Part shown: positions 1 to 7,378 of the stretch, piece after piece
Layout: the number at the start of each line of letters is the position of its first letter
Position numbering within the stretch: position 1 is the first letter of the stretch
DNA from: JBBQZL01 sp038207745
Lineage (GTDB): Bacteria; Actinomycetota; Thermoleophilia; Solirubrobacterales; 70-9
DNA length: 9,203 nt
Assembly: GCA_038207745.1 (NCBI GenBank)
Contig: JBBQZL010000109.1
Coordinates: 1 to 9,203 of the forward strand
Direction of reading: 5' to 3'
Notes under the pieces: model-generated
What the model was told of the DNA's origin: nothing
The model's database searches: none
The model's input: only the letters and a program-made list of their open reading frames with translations
Made by a program: the position numbers and the translations under genes

Positions 1-51
1 CACGGCAAAGCGGCCGGGCCGGCGCCACAGTTCCCTCAGCGCGAGTCTCAT
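1..51 (-). CDS. ABC transporter permease, N-terminal end only (partial)
   Basis: Reading the minus strand from ATG at 51 gives MRLALRELWRRPARFAV before the window ends. This is the usual start of FtsX/MacB-type permeases: a short basic amphipathic segment just before the first membrane helix. The ATG overlaps the TGA of the upstream permease gene by four bases (ATGA, 48-51), so the two genes are cotranscribed and probably translationally coupled. A purine-rich Shine-Dalgarno tract lies seven or so bases upstream. Two FtsX-like permeases in tandem normally form a heterodimer with an ATPase encoded nearby; the ATPase is not visible and may lie beyond position 1. The family call rests on only 17 residues plus context, so it is moderate. 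Confidence 0.65.
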   Translation of the reverse strand, partial: MRLALRELWRRPGRFAV

Positions 52-1178
52 CGTCCCCCCTCCCCGGTTGTCGCTTCGATCGGGTCGATGGCGAGCACGC
101 GGCGGGCCGCAACCACTGCGCTGAGCAGTCCGTGCTCATGAAGCATATAAGACCAGATGAGGACCGCCCGGACGTCAAAACGCAAGGCGATGTCGCCGAG
201 TTTGACCTGGGACAGCGGCGCATACAACGCAATGCCGACGGCAAGTCCCCCGGCAATCACAAGGACGACCTGGACGAGCAGCGAGCGGACCAGAACTCCT
301 GAGCGGGCGCCCATCGCCCTCAACAGGGTCAATGAGGCGGATTTCTGGAAGGTGATGATCAGGAAGAACAGTCCGGTGACCAGAGGCACAACGAGTCCGA
401 AGAGAAGGAAGATCACCCGGAAGGACGAGCGCACCTCGGAGACGCCGGGGGATTCCTGTGCTGCGCTCTCCCGGGTCAGCGCGTCGGCTTCGCCACTTGC
501 CCTGTTGATGCGCTCGGTCAGAGCTTCAGGGGTGACGCCATTTGCGGGACCCACGCCAAGCGCACTCGGCAGGACGGCCCGGGCATCCGGGTTGGCGGCC
601 CTTACCGCCGCCACGTAGTCGGACCATCCCACAAACAGCGTGGGCGTCACCTGAAGCTGGGCGTCCTCGGCCAGACCGACGACTGTCAGTACAGATGGCC
701 TGCCTCCCGGAGGGCCCTCGGTCAACACCCTCACCCGATCACCAATCGAGTAATCCGCGGCGCTTCCGGCCGCTTCGCCGGCAGCGCTCGGCAGTCGGCC
801 GGCACTCAGCTTGTCGGGAGCCCCGAGGTCGGGGTGCTGGTAACCGATGATCGCGGCATCCGAATCGGCGGTGCTGCCGTTGATCCGCACCGTAAAGGTG
901 CCCTGCCCGATACGCCCGCTCTTCGCGACGCCGTTGACGGCGCGGACCCGCTGCTCGAGCGGCGGTGTGATGACGCTTCCCTGCAGGGTCCTCTGCCCAT
1001 CGACGCTGTAGACGAGGATCGGCGCCGACTGCCGCTCGATCGCACCGATAAATGAAGTGATCAGACCATTCTGGATCGCCTGCTGCGCAAGTATCAGGAG
1101 GACGAGGAGGCCGATCGCCGAGATCAGGAGACCAAATCTCACCTTGGCGCGACGCATCTCATGAAGAGCCAGAAACAT
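48..1178 (-). CDS. FtsX/MacB-family ABC transporter permease
   Basis: A 376-residue permease subunit of an ABC transporter, in the plasma membrane. The topology is that of the FtsX/MacB family: one N-terminal helix (about residues 16-36), a large extracytoplasmic domain (about 40-250), then three C-terminal helices (about 252-278, 295-322 and 336-358). Family signatures visible are FQKSASLTLLRAMGA (277-291), at the cytoplasmic turn, and the closing ARRVLAIDPIEA (358-369). I chose the ATG at 1178 because MFLALHEMRRAKVRFG is the normal family start; the open frame continues upstream to 1469, but those 97 codons are basic, proline-rich and overlap the divergent operon. The gene is coupled by a 4-base overlap to a second permease. 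Members export lipids, peptides or lipoproteins; the substrate here cannot be told. Helix 4 contains a polar run (WSYMLHEHG, 342-350), unusual for this position. Confidence 0.85.
   Translation of the reverse strand: MFLALHEMRRAKVRFGLLISAIGLLVLLILAQQAIQNGLITSFIGAIERQSAPILVYSVDGQRTLQGSVITPPLEQRVRAVNGVAKSGRIGQGTFTVRINGSTADSDAAIIGYQHPDLGAPDKLSAGRLPSAAGEAAGSAADYSIGDRVRVLTEGPPGGRPSVLTVVGLAEDAQLQVTPTLFVGWSDYVAAVRAANPDARAVLPSALGVGPANGVTPEALTERINRASGEADALTRESAAQESPGVSEVRSSFRVIFLLFGLVVPLVTGLFFLIITFQKSASLTLLRAMGARSGVLVRSLLVQVVLVIAGGLAVGIALYAPLSQVKLGDIALRFDVRAVLIWSYMLHEHGLLSAVVAARRVLAIDPIEATTGEGGR
55..65 (-). promoter_or_regulatory. Strong Shine-Dalgarno for the second permease gene
   Basis: The minus strand reads GGGGAGGGGGG followed by ACG and the ATG at 51. 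The GGAGG core sits about seven bases from the start codon, inside the last codons of the preceding permease gene. This supports the ATG at 51 as a true start and re-initiation across the ATGA overlap. Confidence 0.6.
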
Positions 1179-1365
1179 CTTGTCGCTCAGCAGTTCAACT
1201 CGTCGATCTGGCGAAGATATCGGATCAGGTTCGCCCGGGCGAGGCCGCGTTCCCCGGGTGATCCATCGGTCCGGCCTTGACGCCGGTGCCCGGCGGGTGG
1301 AGACTCGGGCGGCTGTCGTTTGAGGGCGGACGCGCGAGGCGTGAGGGGAGAGATCCGAAATAGAC
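1179..1365. promoter_or_regulatory. Divergent intergenic region between permease and ADI operon
   Basis: These 187 bases separate the minus-strand permease start from the plus-strand transporter start, so promoters for both transcripts should lie here. A TTGACG at 1277-1282 resembles a -35 box for the plus strand, but only a poor -10 (GAGACT, 1300-1305) lies 17 bases on. On the minus strand, a GATATC-like -10 occurs near 1215-1220 without a convincing -35. I found no FNR/ANR-type TTGAT-N4-ATCAA box and no AT-rich ARG box. Short GC stems are present at 1271-1294. GTGAGGGGAG at 1341-1350 is the likely ribosome-binding region for the transporter, with a rather long spacing. Confidence 0.4.
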
Positions 1366-2916
1366 GTGGAAACTGAGCAGCCCGAGGAGCAGAAGCCGAA
1401 GAAGTTCCCGACCGCATTCACGGTTCTCACCATCGTCCTCGTCGTCGTCTGGGCGCTCTCGTTCATCATCCCGTCGGGGGTCTATGAGATCAACCCCAAG
1501 ACGGGGGGGCCGGTACCGGGCAGCTACAGGGAACTTCCCGGCTGCGGCGAGGTGAATGACAAGACGCCCTGCGTCGACAAGTCGTTCATCCATCAGTTCA
1601 ACAAGCTCTGGGCGGCGCCGACCAACGGTCTCTACGGAATCGAGAACTCCGGCGGCAACATCGACGTCGACAACGAGGGCTTCCTCTATGGTGCGGCCCA
1701 GATCTTTCTCTTCGTCCTCGCGATCGGCGCGTTCATCAGCGTGACCATGAAGACCGGGGCGATCCAGGCGGGCATCGGCCGGCTCGCGCTGCGCTTCCGC
1801 CACAGCCCCGCGATCCTGATCGCAGTGCTGATGACGGTCTTCGCCCTCGGCGGGACCACCGAGGGGATGTGGGAGGAGACGCTTGGATTTTTCGCATTAC
1901 TCGTTCCATTGACGCTCGCGTTGGGCTTTGACCGGATGACCGGTGCGGCAATCATCTTTCTCGGCGCGGGCACCGGTGTGCTCGCGTCGACCGTGAACCC
2001 ATTCGCCACAGGGGTGGCCTCTGACGCCGCCGGCATCGACATCGGCGACGGAATCGGCCTGCGAGTGGTGATGTGGATCGTGCTGGTGACCGTTGCAATC
2101 GTCTATGTGATCCGCTACGCCTATCGCGTCCGGCGCGACCCGGCGAACTCGGTAATGGGCCCCGAGGGGCTCACCACCGCGGGACTGAAGCTGGCCGACG
2201 AGGCCGCCGGCGATGTCGAGCCGGTGAACGGACGGCAGAAGTTCGTCCTCGTCCTGTTCTTCTCGGCATTCGTGATCATGATCTACGGCTTCGTTCCCTG
2301 GATCGACATCTGGGACACCGTCTTCGGCGCCGAGTTTCCGCTACCGACATTCACGGCCTTCTACTTTGCGCAGGCGACCGTGCTCTTCATCGTCATGTCA
2401 GTGGTGATCGGCCTGGTAGCCAAGCTGGGCGAAGAGGGCACTGTCAACGCGATCATCTCCGGGGCCGGCGAATTTCTCGGCGCCGCTTTGATCATCGTCG
2501 TCGCCCGTGCCGTCACGGTGGTGATGAAGAACTCCTACCTGATCGACACGGTCCTGCACTGGTGCGAGAACGCGGTCACCGATGCCTCCGGCGGGGTGTT
2601 CGCCTCGATTGCGCTGCTTGTCAACCTGCCGATCGCCTTCCTGGTGCCTTCGTCGTCGGGGCATGCAGCGCTGGTGATGCCGATCCTCGCGCCACTTGCG
2701 GATTTTGCCGACGTGCCGCGTTCGCTTTCTGTCACCGCTTTCCAATCAGCGTCTGGACTGATCAACCTGATCACCCCGACCTCCGCGGTGATCATGGGCG
2801 GCCTGACACTCTCGCGCATCGGCTACAACCGCTACCTTCGCTTCGTGCTTCCCTACTTTGCGATCGTGCTTGTGATCTGCATCGTCTTCATGTTCATCGG
2901 CGCAGGAATGAGCTGA
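1366..2916 (+). CDS. YfcC/DcuC-superfamily transporter, probable arginine/ornithine antiporter
   Basis: A 516-residue integral membrane protein with about 12 hydrophobic segments (roughly 15-37, 110-127, 148-165, 172-190, 192-212, 232-250, 292-312, 333-353, 360-385, 410-428, 434-446, 495-513). It resembles YfcC-type carriers of the DcuC (C4-dicarboxylate/basic amino acid) superfamily. Conserved-looking stretches are GGTTEGMWEET (162-172), NPFATG (211-216), VPSSSGHAALVMPILAPLAD (427-446) and NLITPTSAVIMGG (467-479). The GTG at 1366 is the only usable start: an in-frame TGA lies at 1342. As first gene of an ADI operon, only eight bases before arcA, it probably fills the role of ArcD, exchanging arginine for ornithine; that is inference from context. 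YfcC proteins are not all biochemically defined, and simple arginine uptake is possible. The external loop after helix 1 (about 40-108) is long and carries two cysteines (60 and 69). Confidence 0.82.
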   Translation: METEQPEEQKPKKFPTAFTVLTIVLVVVWALSFIIPSGVYEINPKTGGPVPGSYRELPGCGEVNDKTPCVDKSFIHQFNKLWAAPTNGLYGIENSGGNIDVDNEGFLYGAAQIFLFVLAIGAFISVTMKTGAIQAGIGRLALRFRHSPAILIAVLMTVFALGGTTEGMWEETLGFFALLVPLTLALGFDRMTGAAIIFLGAGTGVLASTVNPFATGVASDAAGIDIGDGIGLRVVMWIVLVTVAIVYVIRYAYRVRRDPANSVMGPEGLTTAGLKLADEAAGDVEPVNGRQKFVLVLFFSAFVIMIYGFVPWIDIWDTVFGAEFPLPTFTAFYFAQATVLFIVMSVVIGLVAKLGEEGTVNAIISGAGEFLGAALIIVVARAVTVVMKNSYLIDTVLHWCENAVTDASGGVFASIALLVNLPIAFLVPSSSGHAALVMPILAPLADFADVPRSLSVTAFQSASGLINLITPTSAVIMGGLTLSRIGYNRYLRFVLPYFAIVLVICIVFMFIGAGMS

Positions 2917-2924
2917 GGCAGCCG

Positions 2925-4154
2925 ATGGCCTTCAGCGTCGACTCCGAGGTGGGCAGGCTCCGCAAGGTGATCGTTCACCGGCCCGGCCTCGAGCATCGCC
3001 GCCTGACGCCGGACAATGCCGGGGAATTGCTCTTCGACGACGTGATCTGGGTGAGGAAGGCAAAGGCCGAGCACGCAGCCTTTGTCCAGGTCATGCAGGA
3101 GCGCGGCGTCGAGGTCTTCGACGCCGAGGACCTGCTGGCGGAGACGCTCGCGGTATCCGCGGGCAAGGATTGGATCCTCGATCGGGTTCTCGATGAACGC
3201 GAGGTCGGCCAGTACCTCGCTCTCAGCGGCCGCGAATGGGCCGCGTCGGCAAGTGCGAGGGAGGTCGCGGACTTTCTGATCGGCGGGATGACCAAGGAGG
3301 ACCTCGACGACGGCGCCGGGCTCCTATATCGCTCGGCCGGCCCGATGGAGATGATGCTCCCGCCGCTGCCGAACTTCATCTTTCAGCGCGATCCGTCTTC
3401 GTGGATATACAACGGCGTCACGATCAACCCGATGACAAGACCCGCGCGCAGGCCCGAGACCGCGATCATCGACGCGATCTACCGCTTTCACCCGATGTTT
3501 CAGGCCGACGGCGACGTCAACATCTGGTTCGGGGGTTCGGAGGAGTCGTGGGGCAGGTGCACGATCGAGGGCGGCGATGTGGAGACGATCGGCAACGGCG
3601 CGGTGATGATCGGAATGGGCGAGCGAACCACGCCCCAATCGGTCGGCATCCTCGCGCGAAATCTCTTCAGGCGGGATGCCGCACGGCTCGTGCTGGCGGT
3701 CAAGCTGCCTCCGTCGCGTTCCTACATGCACCTCGACACGGTGATGACGATGGTGGACCGTGACGCGATCACCCTGTACCCGGCCGTGGTCAACGAGGAC
3801 GTGCAGATCTGGACCCTCAGGCCCGCCGACGATCAGGATGCTCTACCCGTTGTCGAGCGCTTCGGCGGAAATGTTGTCGAGGCGCTCGAGCACGCGCTCG
3901 ACGTTGACGGGATGCGCGTCATCCCGACCGGCGGCGACAGCGCCGAGATGGCGCGCGAGCAGTGGGATGACGGCAACAACGTCGTCTGCCTCGAGCCCGG
4001 TGTCGTGGTTGCCTACGAGCGCAATGTGGATACCAATACGCGCCTGCGGAAGGCGGGCATCGAGGTGATCACGATCGATGGCTCCGAGCTCGGCCGGGGC
4101 CGCGGAGGATCGCACTGCATGACCTGCCCGATCGACCGCGACGCGGCCTTCTAG
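2925..4154 (+). CDS. arcA: Arginine deiminase
   Basis: A 409-residue cytoplasmic enzyme that hydrolyses L-arginine to L-citrulline and ammonia, first step of the ADI pathway. The guanidino-group-modifying fold residues all appear: Asp156 in FQRDP, Glu215 in the EGGD motif (215-218), His269 and Asp271 in YMHLDTVMT, and nucleophile Cys398 in GGSHCMTCP near the C-terminus, in the same order as Pseudomonas ADI. Length matches the family (about 400-420). The open frame extends upstream to 2073, but the added 284 codons overlap the transporter gene and are arginine-rich shadow. The ATG at 2925 gives the family N-terminus (VGRLRKVIVHRPG) and has GAGG at 2915-2918, about six bases before it. It follows the transporter by eight bases and precedes arcB by two. 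FQRDPSSWIYNGV, rather than the FTRDPFATIGNGV type, recalls actinobacterial enzymes. Confidence 0.95.
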   Translation: MAFSVDSEVGRLRKVIVHRPGLEHRRLTPDNAGELLFDDVIWVRKAKAEHAAFVQVMQERGVEVFDAEDLLAETLAVSAGKDWILDRVLDEREVGQYLALSGREWAASASAREVADFLIGGMTKEDLDDGAGLLYRSAGPMEMMLPPLPNFIFQRDPSSWIYNGVTINPMTRPARRPETAIIDAIYRFHPMFQADGDVNIWFGGSEESWGRCTIEGGDVETIGNGAVMIGMGERTTPQSVGILARNLFRRDAARLVLAVKLPPSRSYMHLDTVMTMVDRDAITLYPAVVNEDVQIWTLRPADDQDALPVVERFGGNVVEALEHALDVDGMRVIPTGGDSAEMAREQWDDGNNVVCLEPGVVVAYERNVDTNTRLRKAGIEVITIDGSELGRGRGGSHCMTCPIDRDAAF

Positions 4155-4156
4155 CG

Positions 4157-5155
4157 ATGTACAACCTGCGCAACCGGAGCTTCCTCAAGGAGATCGACTT
4201 CAGCCGTGACGAGTTGCAGCACCTGCTGAGGCTCTCCGAGGCCCTGAAGACCGCGAAATACGCGGGCATTGAGGTCCAGAAGCTATCGGGCAAGGACATC
4301 GCGCTGATTTTCGAGAAGAGCTCGACCCGCACCCGCTGCGCGTTCGAGGTTGCCGCCTTCGACCAGGGCGCGCATGTCACCTACCTCGACCCGACCGGCT
4401 CGCAGATGGGGCACAAGGAGTCGATCGCCGATACGGGGCGGGTACTCGGCCGCATGTTCGACGCGATCGAGTACCGCGGCTCAGGCCAGGAGAACGTCGA
4501 GGAGCTCGCCAGATTTGCCGGCGTGCCGGTCTACAACGGGCTGACCGAAGAGTGGCACCCGACCCAGATGCTGGCCGATTTCCTGACCATGCACGAGCGA
4601 ACCAACAGGCCCTACGACGAGATCAGCTACGCCTTCGTCGGCGACGGACGCTTCAACATGGGCCGCTCGCTGCTGATCACCGGGGCGATCATGGGCTCGG
4701 ATGTGCGCCTCGTCGTGCCCGAGCAGCTCCGCCCGCCCGAGGACATCGTCGAGATGGCCAACGAGCTCGCAGCCACCTCCGGCGCCGAGATCACGATCAC
4801 CGACGACGTCGCCGCCGGAGTCGAGGGTGTCGACTTCGTTCATACCGACGTCTGGGTCTCGATGGGTGAGGCGAAGGAGGTCTGGGCCGAGCGTGCCAGG
4901 CTCCTCGCCCCGTACCAGGTCAACGCCGATCTGCTCGCCGCGACCAAGAATCCCAAGGTGAAGTTCATGCACTGCCTGCCGGCATTTCACGACACCGGGA
5001 CCACCGTTGGCCGGGAGATTGCCGAGGCGACGGGAATGACGAGCGGGCTCGAGGTCAGCGACGAGGTCTTCCGGTCACCGGCCAGCATCGTCTTCGACCA
5101 GGCCGAAAACCGGTTGCACACGATCAAGGCCGTCCTCCTCGCCACCCTCGCGTGA
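4157..5155 (+). CDS. arcB: Ornithine carbamoyltransferase (catabolic by context)
   Basis: A 332-residue transcarbamylase linking citrulline and ornithine plus carbamoyl phosphate. Visible motifs are the carbamoyl-phosphate loop SSTRTR (55-60), HPTQ (134-137), the ornithine-binding DVWVSMGE (231-238, the SMG loop) and HCLP (272-275). Length matches the family. Its place between arginine deiminase and carbamate kinase argues for the catabolic direction, citrulline phosphorolysis, so I prefer arcB to argF; sequence alone does not separate them. The ATG lies two bases after the arcA stop and has no clear Shine-Dalgarno, so translation is probably coupled. Its TGA is shared with the GTG start of arcC. 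One departure: the usual GDARNNMGNS reads GDGRFNMGRS (162-171), keeping the second Asn but replacing the first with Phe. Confidence 0.94.
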   Translation: MYNLRNRSFLKEIDFSRDELQHLLRLSEALKTAKYAGIEVQKLSGKDIALIFEKSSTRTRCAFEVAAFDQGAHVTYLDPTGSQMGHKESIADTGRVLGRMFDAIEYRGSGQENVEELARFAGVPVYNGLTEEWHPTQMLADFLTMHERTNRPYDEISYAFVGDGRFNMGRSLLITGAIMGSDVRLVVPEQLRPPEDIVEMANELAATSGAEITITDDVAAGVEGVDFVHTDVWVSMGEAKEVWAERARLLAPYQVNADLLAATKNPKVKFMHCLPAFHDTGTTVGREIAEATGMTSGLEVSDEVFRSPASIVFDQAENRLHTIKAVLLATLA

Positions 5156-6126
5156 GCGCGGAGGCTGACCAGGAGGTGGGCGGACCGGCTTCATCAAGAC
5201 CGCTCGCGGTAGTCGCTCTCGGCGGCAACGCGCTACTCAGGCGCAGCGAGTCGGCAAGCTCGGCGAACCAGCTCCGAGCCGCGAAAGAGGCCGCCCAGAT
5301 GCTCGCCCCGGTGTCAAGGGAGGCGCGTCTGGTGGTCACACATGGCAACGGTCCCCAGGTCGGGCTGCTGGCGCTGAAGGAAGACGCATACGCCGAAGTC
5401 ACCCCCTATCCGCTCGACGTCCTCGACGCCGAGTCCGAAGGCCAGATCGGCTACGTGGTCGAGCTCGAACTCGACAACGCGATAGATCATCAGGACACGG
5501 TTACCGTGATCACCCGTGTCGTGGTCGACTCCGGCGACCCGGCGTTCGCCGAGCCGGCCAAGTTCATCGGGCCCGTCTACGAGGAGGACCAGGCACGCAC
5601 GCTTGCCGCCGAGCGCGGCTGGACGGTGAAGCCCGACGGTGATCACTGGCGCCGGGTTGTGCCGTCACCGGACCCGAAGGAGATCGTCCAGCTCGGTGCG
5701 ATTCGCAGGTTGGTCGAGGGCGGATTCCTGGTCGTCTGCGTCGGCGGGGGTGGTGTACCGGTGATCCGGGTCGATGGCAGGTACGAGGGCATCGAGGCAG
5801 TGATCGACAAGGACCTCGCCTCCGCGCTCTTGGCTATCAGCCTCGGGGCGGACACACTTGTGCTCGCCACCGATGTCGATGCCGTCTACGTGAACTGGGG
5901 CACACCCGACAAGCGCGCGGTCGGGCGCGCGACCCCGGGCTGGTTACGCTCACAGGCGTTCGCGGGGGGCTCCATGGGACCCAAGGTGGAGGCGATGTGC
6001 CGCTTCGTCGAGGCGACCGGAAATCGCGGGGCGATCGGGCGGCTCGAGCAACTCGCGGCGCTGGTCGCCGGGACCGCAGGGACCCGGATCGAGGCAGAAG
6101 GCGCCGAGGTCGAGTACCTCGGCTGA
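5152..6126 (+). CDS. arcC: Carbamate kinase
   Basis: A 324-residue enzyme of the amino acid kinase fold that transfers phosphate from carbamoyl phosphate to ADP, giving ATP and carbamate; this is the energy-yielding end of the ADI pathway. Motifs visible are VALGGNALL (21-29), VVTHGNGPQVG (61-71), GGGGVPVI (198-205), EAVIDKDLASALLA (215-228, with the nucleotide/phosphate-contacting Lys220) and GSMGPKVEA (273-281), with the family C-terminus LEQLAALVAGTAGT. Start: the GTG at 5152 overlaps the arcB TGA by four bases (GTGA) with no separate ribosome-binding site, indicating coupling. It gives a leader of about 17 residues (to SSRP) before the first strand, slightly longer than usual. Last gene of the operon; a GC hairpin follows 16 bases after the stop. 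Confidence 0.95.
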   Translation: MSAEADQEVGGPASSRPLAVVALGGNALLRRSESASSANQLRAAKEAAQMLAPVSREARLVVTHGNGPQVGLLALKEDAYAEVTPYPLDVLDAESEGQIGYVVELELDNAIDHQDTVTVITRVVVDSGDPAFAEPAKFIGPVYEEDQARTLAAERGWTVKPDGDHWRRVVPSPDPKEIVQLGAIRRLVEGGFLVVCVGGGGVPVIRVDGRYEGIEAVIDKDLASALLAISLGADTLVLATDVDAVYVNWGTPDKRAVGRATPGWLRSQAFAGGSMGPKVEAMCRFVEATGNRGAIGRLEQLAALVAGTAGTRIEAEGAEVEYLG

Positions 6127-6141
6127 GGGGTCGCACAAGCC

Positions 6142-6166
6142 TCCCCGACGGTGGCGGCGTCGGGGA
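6142..6166. terminator. Hairpin between convergent arcC and diguanylate cyclase genes
   Basis: TCCCCGAC (6142-6149) and GTCGGGGA (6159-6166) are perfect 8-base inverted repeats around a 9-base loop (GGTGGCGGC). The hairpin lies in the 70-base gap between two gene ends that face each other. There is no T-tract on either side, as is common for actinobacterial terminators. It is the most likely stop signal for the ADI operon and may act on both strands. Confidence 0.6.
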
Positions 6167-6196
6167 AGCCCGTGGAACCTGCGCTCTCAGCCAAGA

Positions 6197-7285
6197 TCAG
6201 ACTGCGGGCACTTCCTGTGCAGAAGCCAGGTTCAGAGCGCGATCCACGGGCACGCCATCGACCGGCTCGCCGGCGACGACAACACGATTGCGGCCGTTTC
6301 GCTTCGCCTCGTAGAGTGCCTCGTCTGCGCCGCGGGAGAGTGCGTGGTGCTCGACGCCGTTCCCCTGCGCGGCGCTTACTCCAACCGACATTGACACCTC
6401 GATACCGCCCGGGCGATACGAGGCGATCATGGTACGCAGACGTTCGGCCACCTTGGCACCACCGTCAAGGTCGGTGGCGGGAAGGATGATCAGAAACTCC
6501 TCGCCACCAAGGCGATAGATCAACTCGAAAGAGCGAAGCGCCTTGCGAAGCGCGTAGGCGACGTCCTTCAGAACAGCATCCCCGAGCTCGTGTCCATGGG
6601 TGTCGTTGACCTCCTTGAAGTGGTCGAGGTCGCATGCCACGAAGCAGATCCAATCCCCGGTCAGGGTCGCCTGATGCTCGAGTTCGGCGACGCGCGCGTC
6701 CAACCCGGTGCGGTTGAGGAGGCCGGTGAGGGGGTCGAGCACCGCGGCATCGCGGTGCGTCAGCTCAGCATCGGTCATGGCAGAGGTGATGGTCCCGACC
6801 CCCGCCAAGAGGGAAAGCGAAACCATCAACGGGACCGGATTGTCTGCAGCTCCGCCAGGATCGACGCCCACGGTGACAATCAGCGCCACCGCCGCCGACA
6901 TCCAGGCATACACCCAGACCACAGGTGCTCGAAACCGGGTCGCGGCCATTCCCAGGGGAATCACCAGCCACGGGATCATCGGACTGTCTGGGCCGCCGGT
7001 CAGCGCGATCAGGGTGGCAAACAGAGCCGTATTCAGAAGGAGGGTCTGGGCCGCAACCCGCTCGGGATGATCAGTGCGGGTGAATCGCCATTCCAGGGTT
7101 GCGAGGCTGACGATCCCGATGGCGAGCAGCCCAAGTGTCCACCAGCCAGTCCAGGGTCCGCTGAGGATGACCACCAGCCCGCAGGCTCCGGCGGCTATCT
7201 TCCGCGCGTGACTGACCCGTGCATTCGCCTCCGTGATGCGCCCTCGATCCAATTCTGTTGGGCATAGCCACGACTTCGCCTTCAT
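6197..7285 (-). CDS. Membrane-anchored diguanylate cyclase (GGEEF domain)
   Basis: A 362-residue protein predicted to make cyclic di-GMP from two GTP. Residues about 30-170 form a membrane region of roughly five or six helices (about 30-43, 48-64, 78-96, 103-115, 121-140, 152-170), an integral sensor module I cannot match to a named MASE family. The GGDEF domain runs from about 180 to 337: DPLTGLLNR (184-192), DLDHFKEVNDTHGHELGD (219-236, metal and substrate contacts), the active-site loop GGEEF (260-264) and DEALYEAKRNGRN (321-333). The active site looks intact. The allosteric I-site, normally RxxD just upstream, reads RSFE (251-254), so product inhibition may be weakened. A tail of about 25 residues follows the domain. 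The ATG at 7285 has no good Shine-Dalgarno; a slightly later start is possible. No EAL domain or c-di-GMP receptor is nearby. Confidence 0.92.
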   Translation of the reverse strand: MKAKSWLCPTELDRGRITEANARVSHARKIAAGACGLVVILSGPWTGWWTLGLLAIGIVSLATLEWRFTRTDHPERVAAQTLLLNTALFATLIALTGGPDSPMIPWLVIPLGMAATRFRAPVVWVYAWMSAAVALIVTVGVDPGGAADNPVPLMVSLSLLAGVGTITSAMTDAELTHRDAAVLDPLTGLLNRTGLDARVAELEHQATLTGDWICFVACDLDHFKEVNDTHGHELGDAVLKDVAYALRKALRSFELIYRLGGEEFLIILPATDLDGGAKVAERLRTMIASYRPGGIEVSMSVGVSAAQGNGVEHHALSRGADEALYEAKRNGRNRVVVAGEPVDGVPVDRALNLASAQEVPAV

Positions 7286-7329
7286 GGAGGGCTTATCGGC
7301 ATCCTGGCCGCAGCCTGAAACCGAAGACC

Positions 7330-7345
7330 CGGGTCCTTGGACCCG
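7330..7345. terminator. Short hairpin after the hydrolase gene
   Basis: CGGGTCC (7330-7336) and GGACCCG (7339-7345) are perfect inverted repeats separated by two bases, so the real stem is six pairs with a four-base loop. It lies 34 bases beyond the hydrolase stop on the minus strand, in the 93-base gap before the diguanylate cyclase gene. There is no T-run. It could end the hydrolase transcript or merely be a GC-rich chance stem. Confidence 0.35.
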
Positions 7346-7378
7346 CGCGCAGGCGCCGAGGCGGCTGCTTCCGCCCTC

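Noticed and set aside
1187..1417. 76-codon minus-strand frame upstream of the permease as a possible leader peptide
   Set aside because: No ribosome-binding site or recognisable sequence, and it overlaps the divergent gene; more simply a by-product of high GC.
1179..1469. 97-codon upstream extension of the FtsX-like permease
   Set aside because: Basic and proline/serine-rich without similarity to the family, and it overlaps the start of the divergent transporter gene.
2073..2924. 284-codon upstream extension of the arginine deiminase reading frame
   Set aside because: It lies wholly within the transporter gene in another frame, is arginine-rich and low in complexity, and ArcA has a proper family N-terminus and ribosome-binding site at 2925.
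6590..7267. 225-codon plus-strand frame within the diguanylate cyclase region
   Set aside because: Antisense to a clear GGDEF protein; composition is typical of a high-GC shadow frame.
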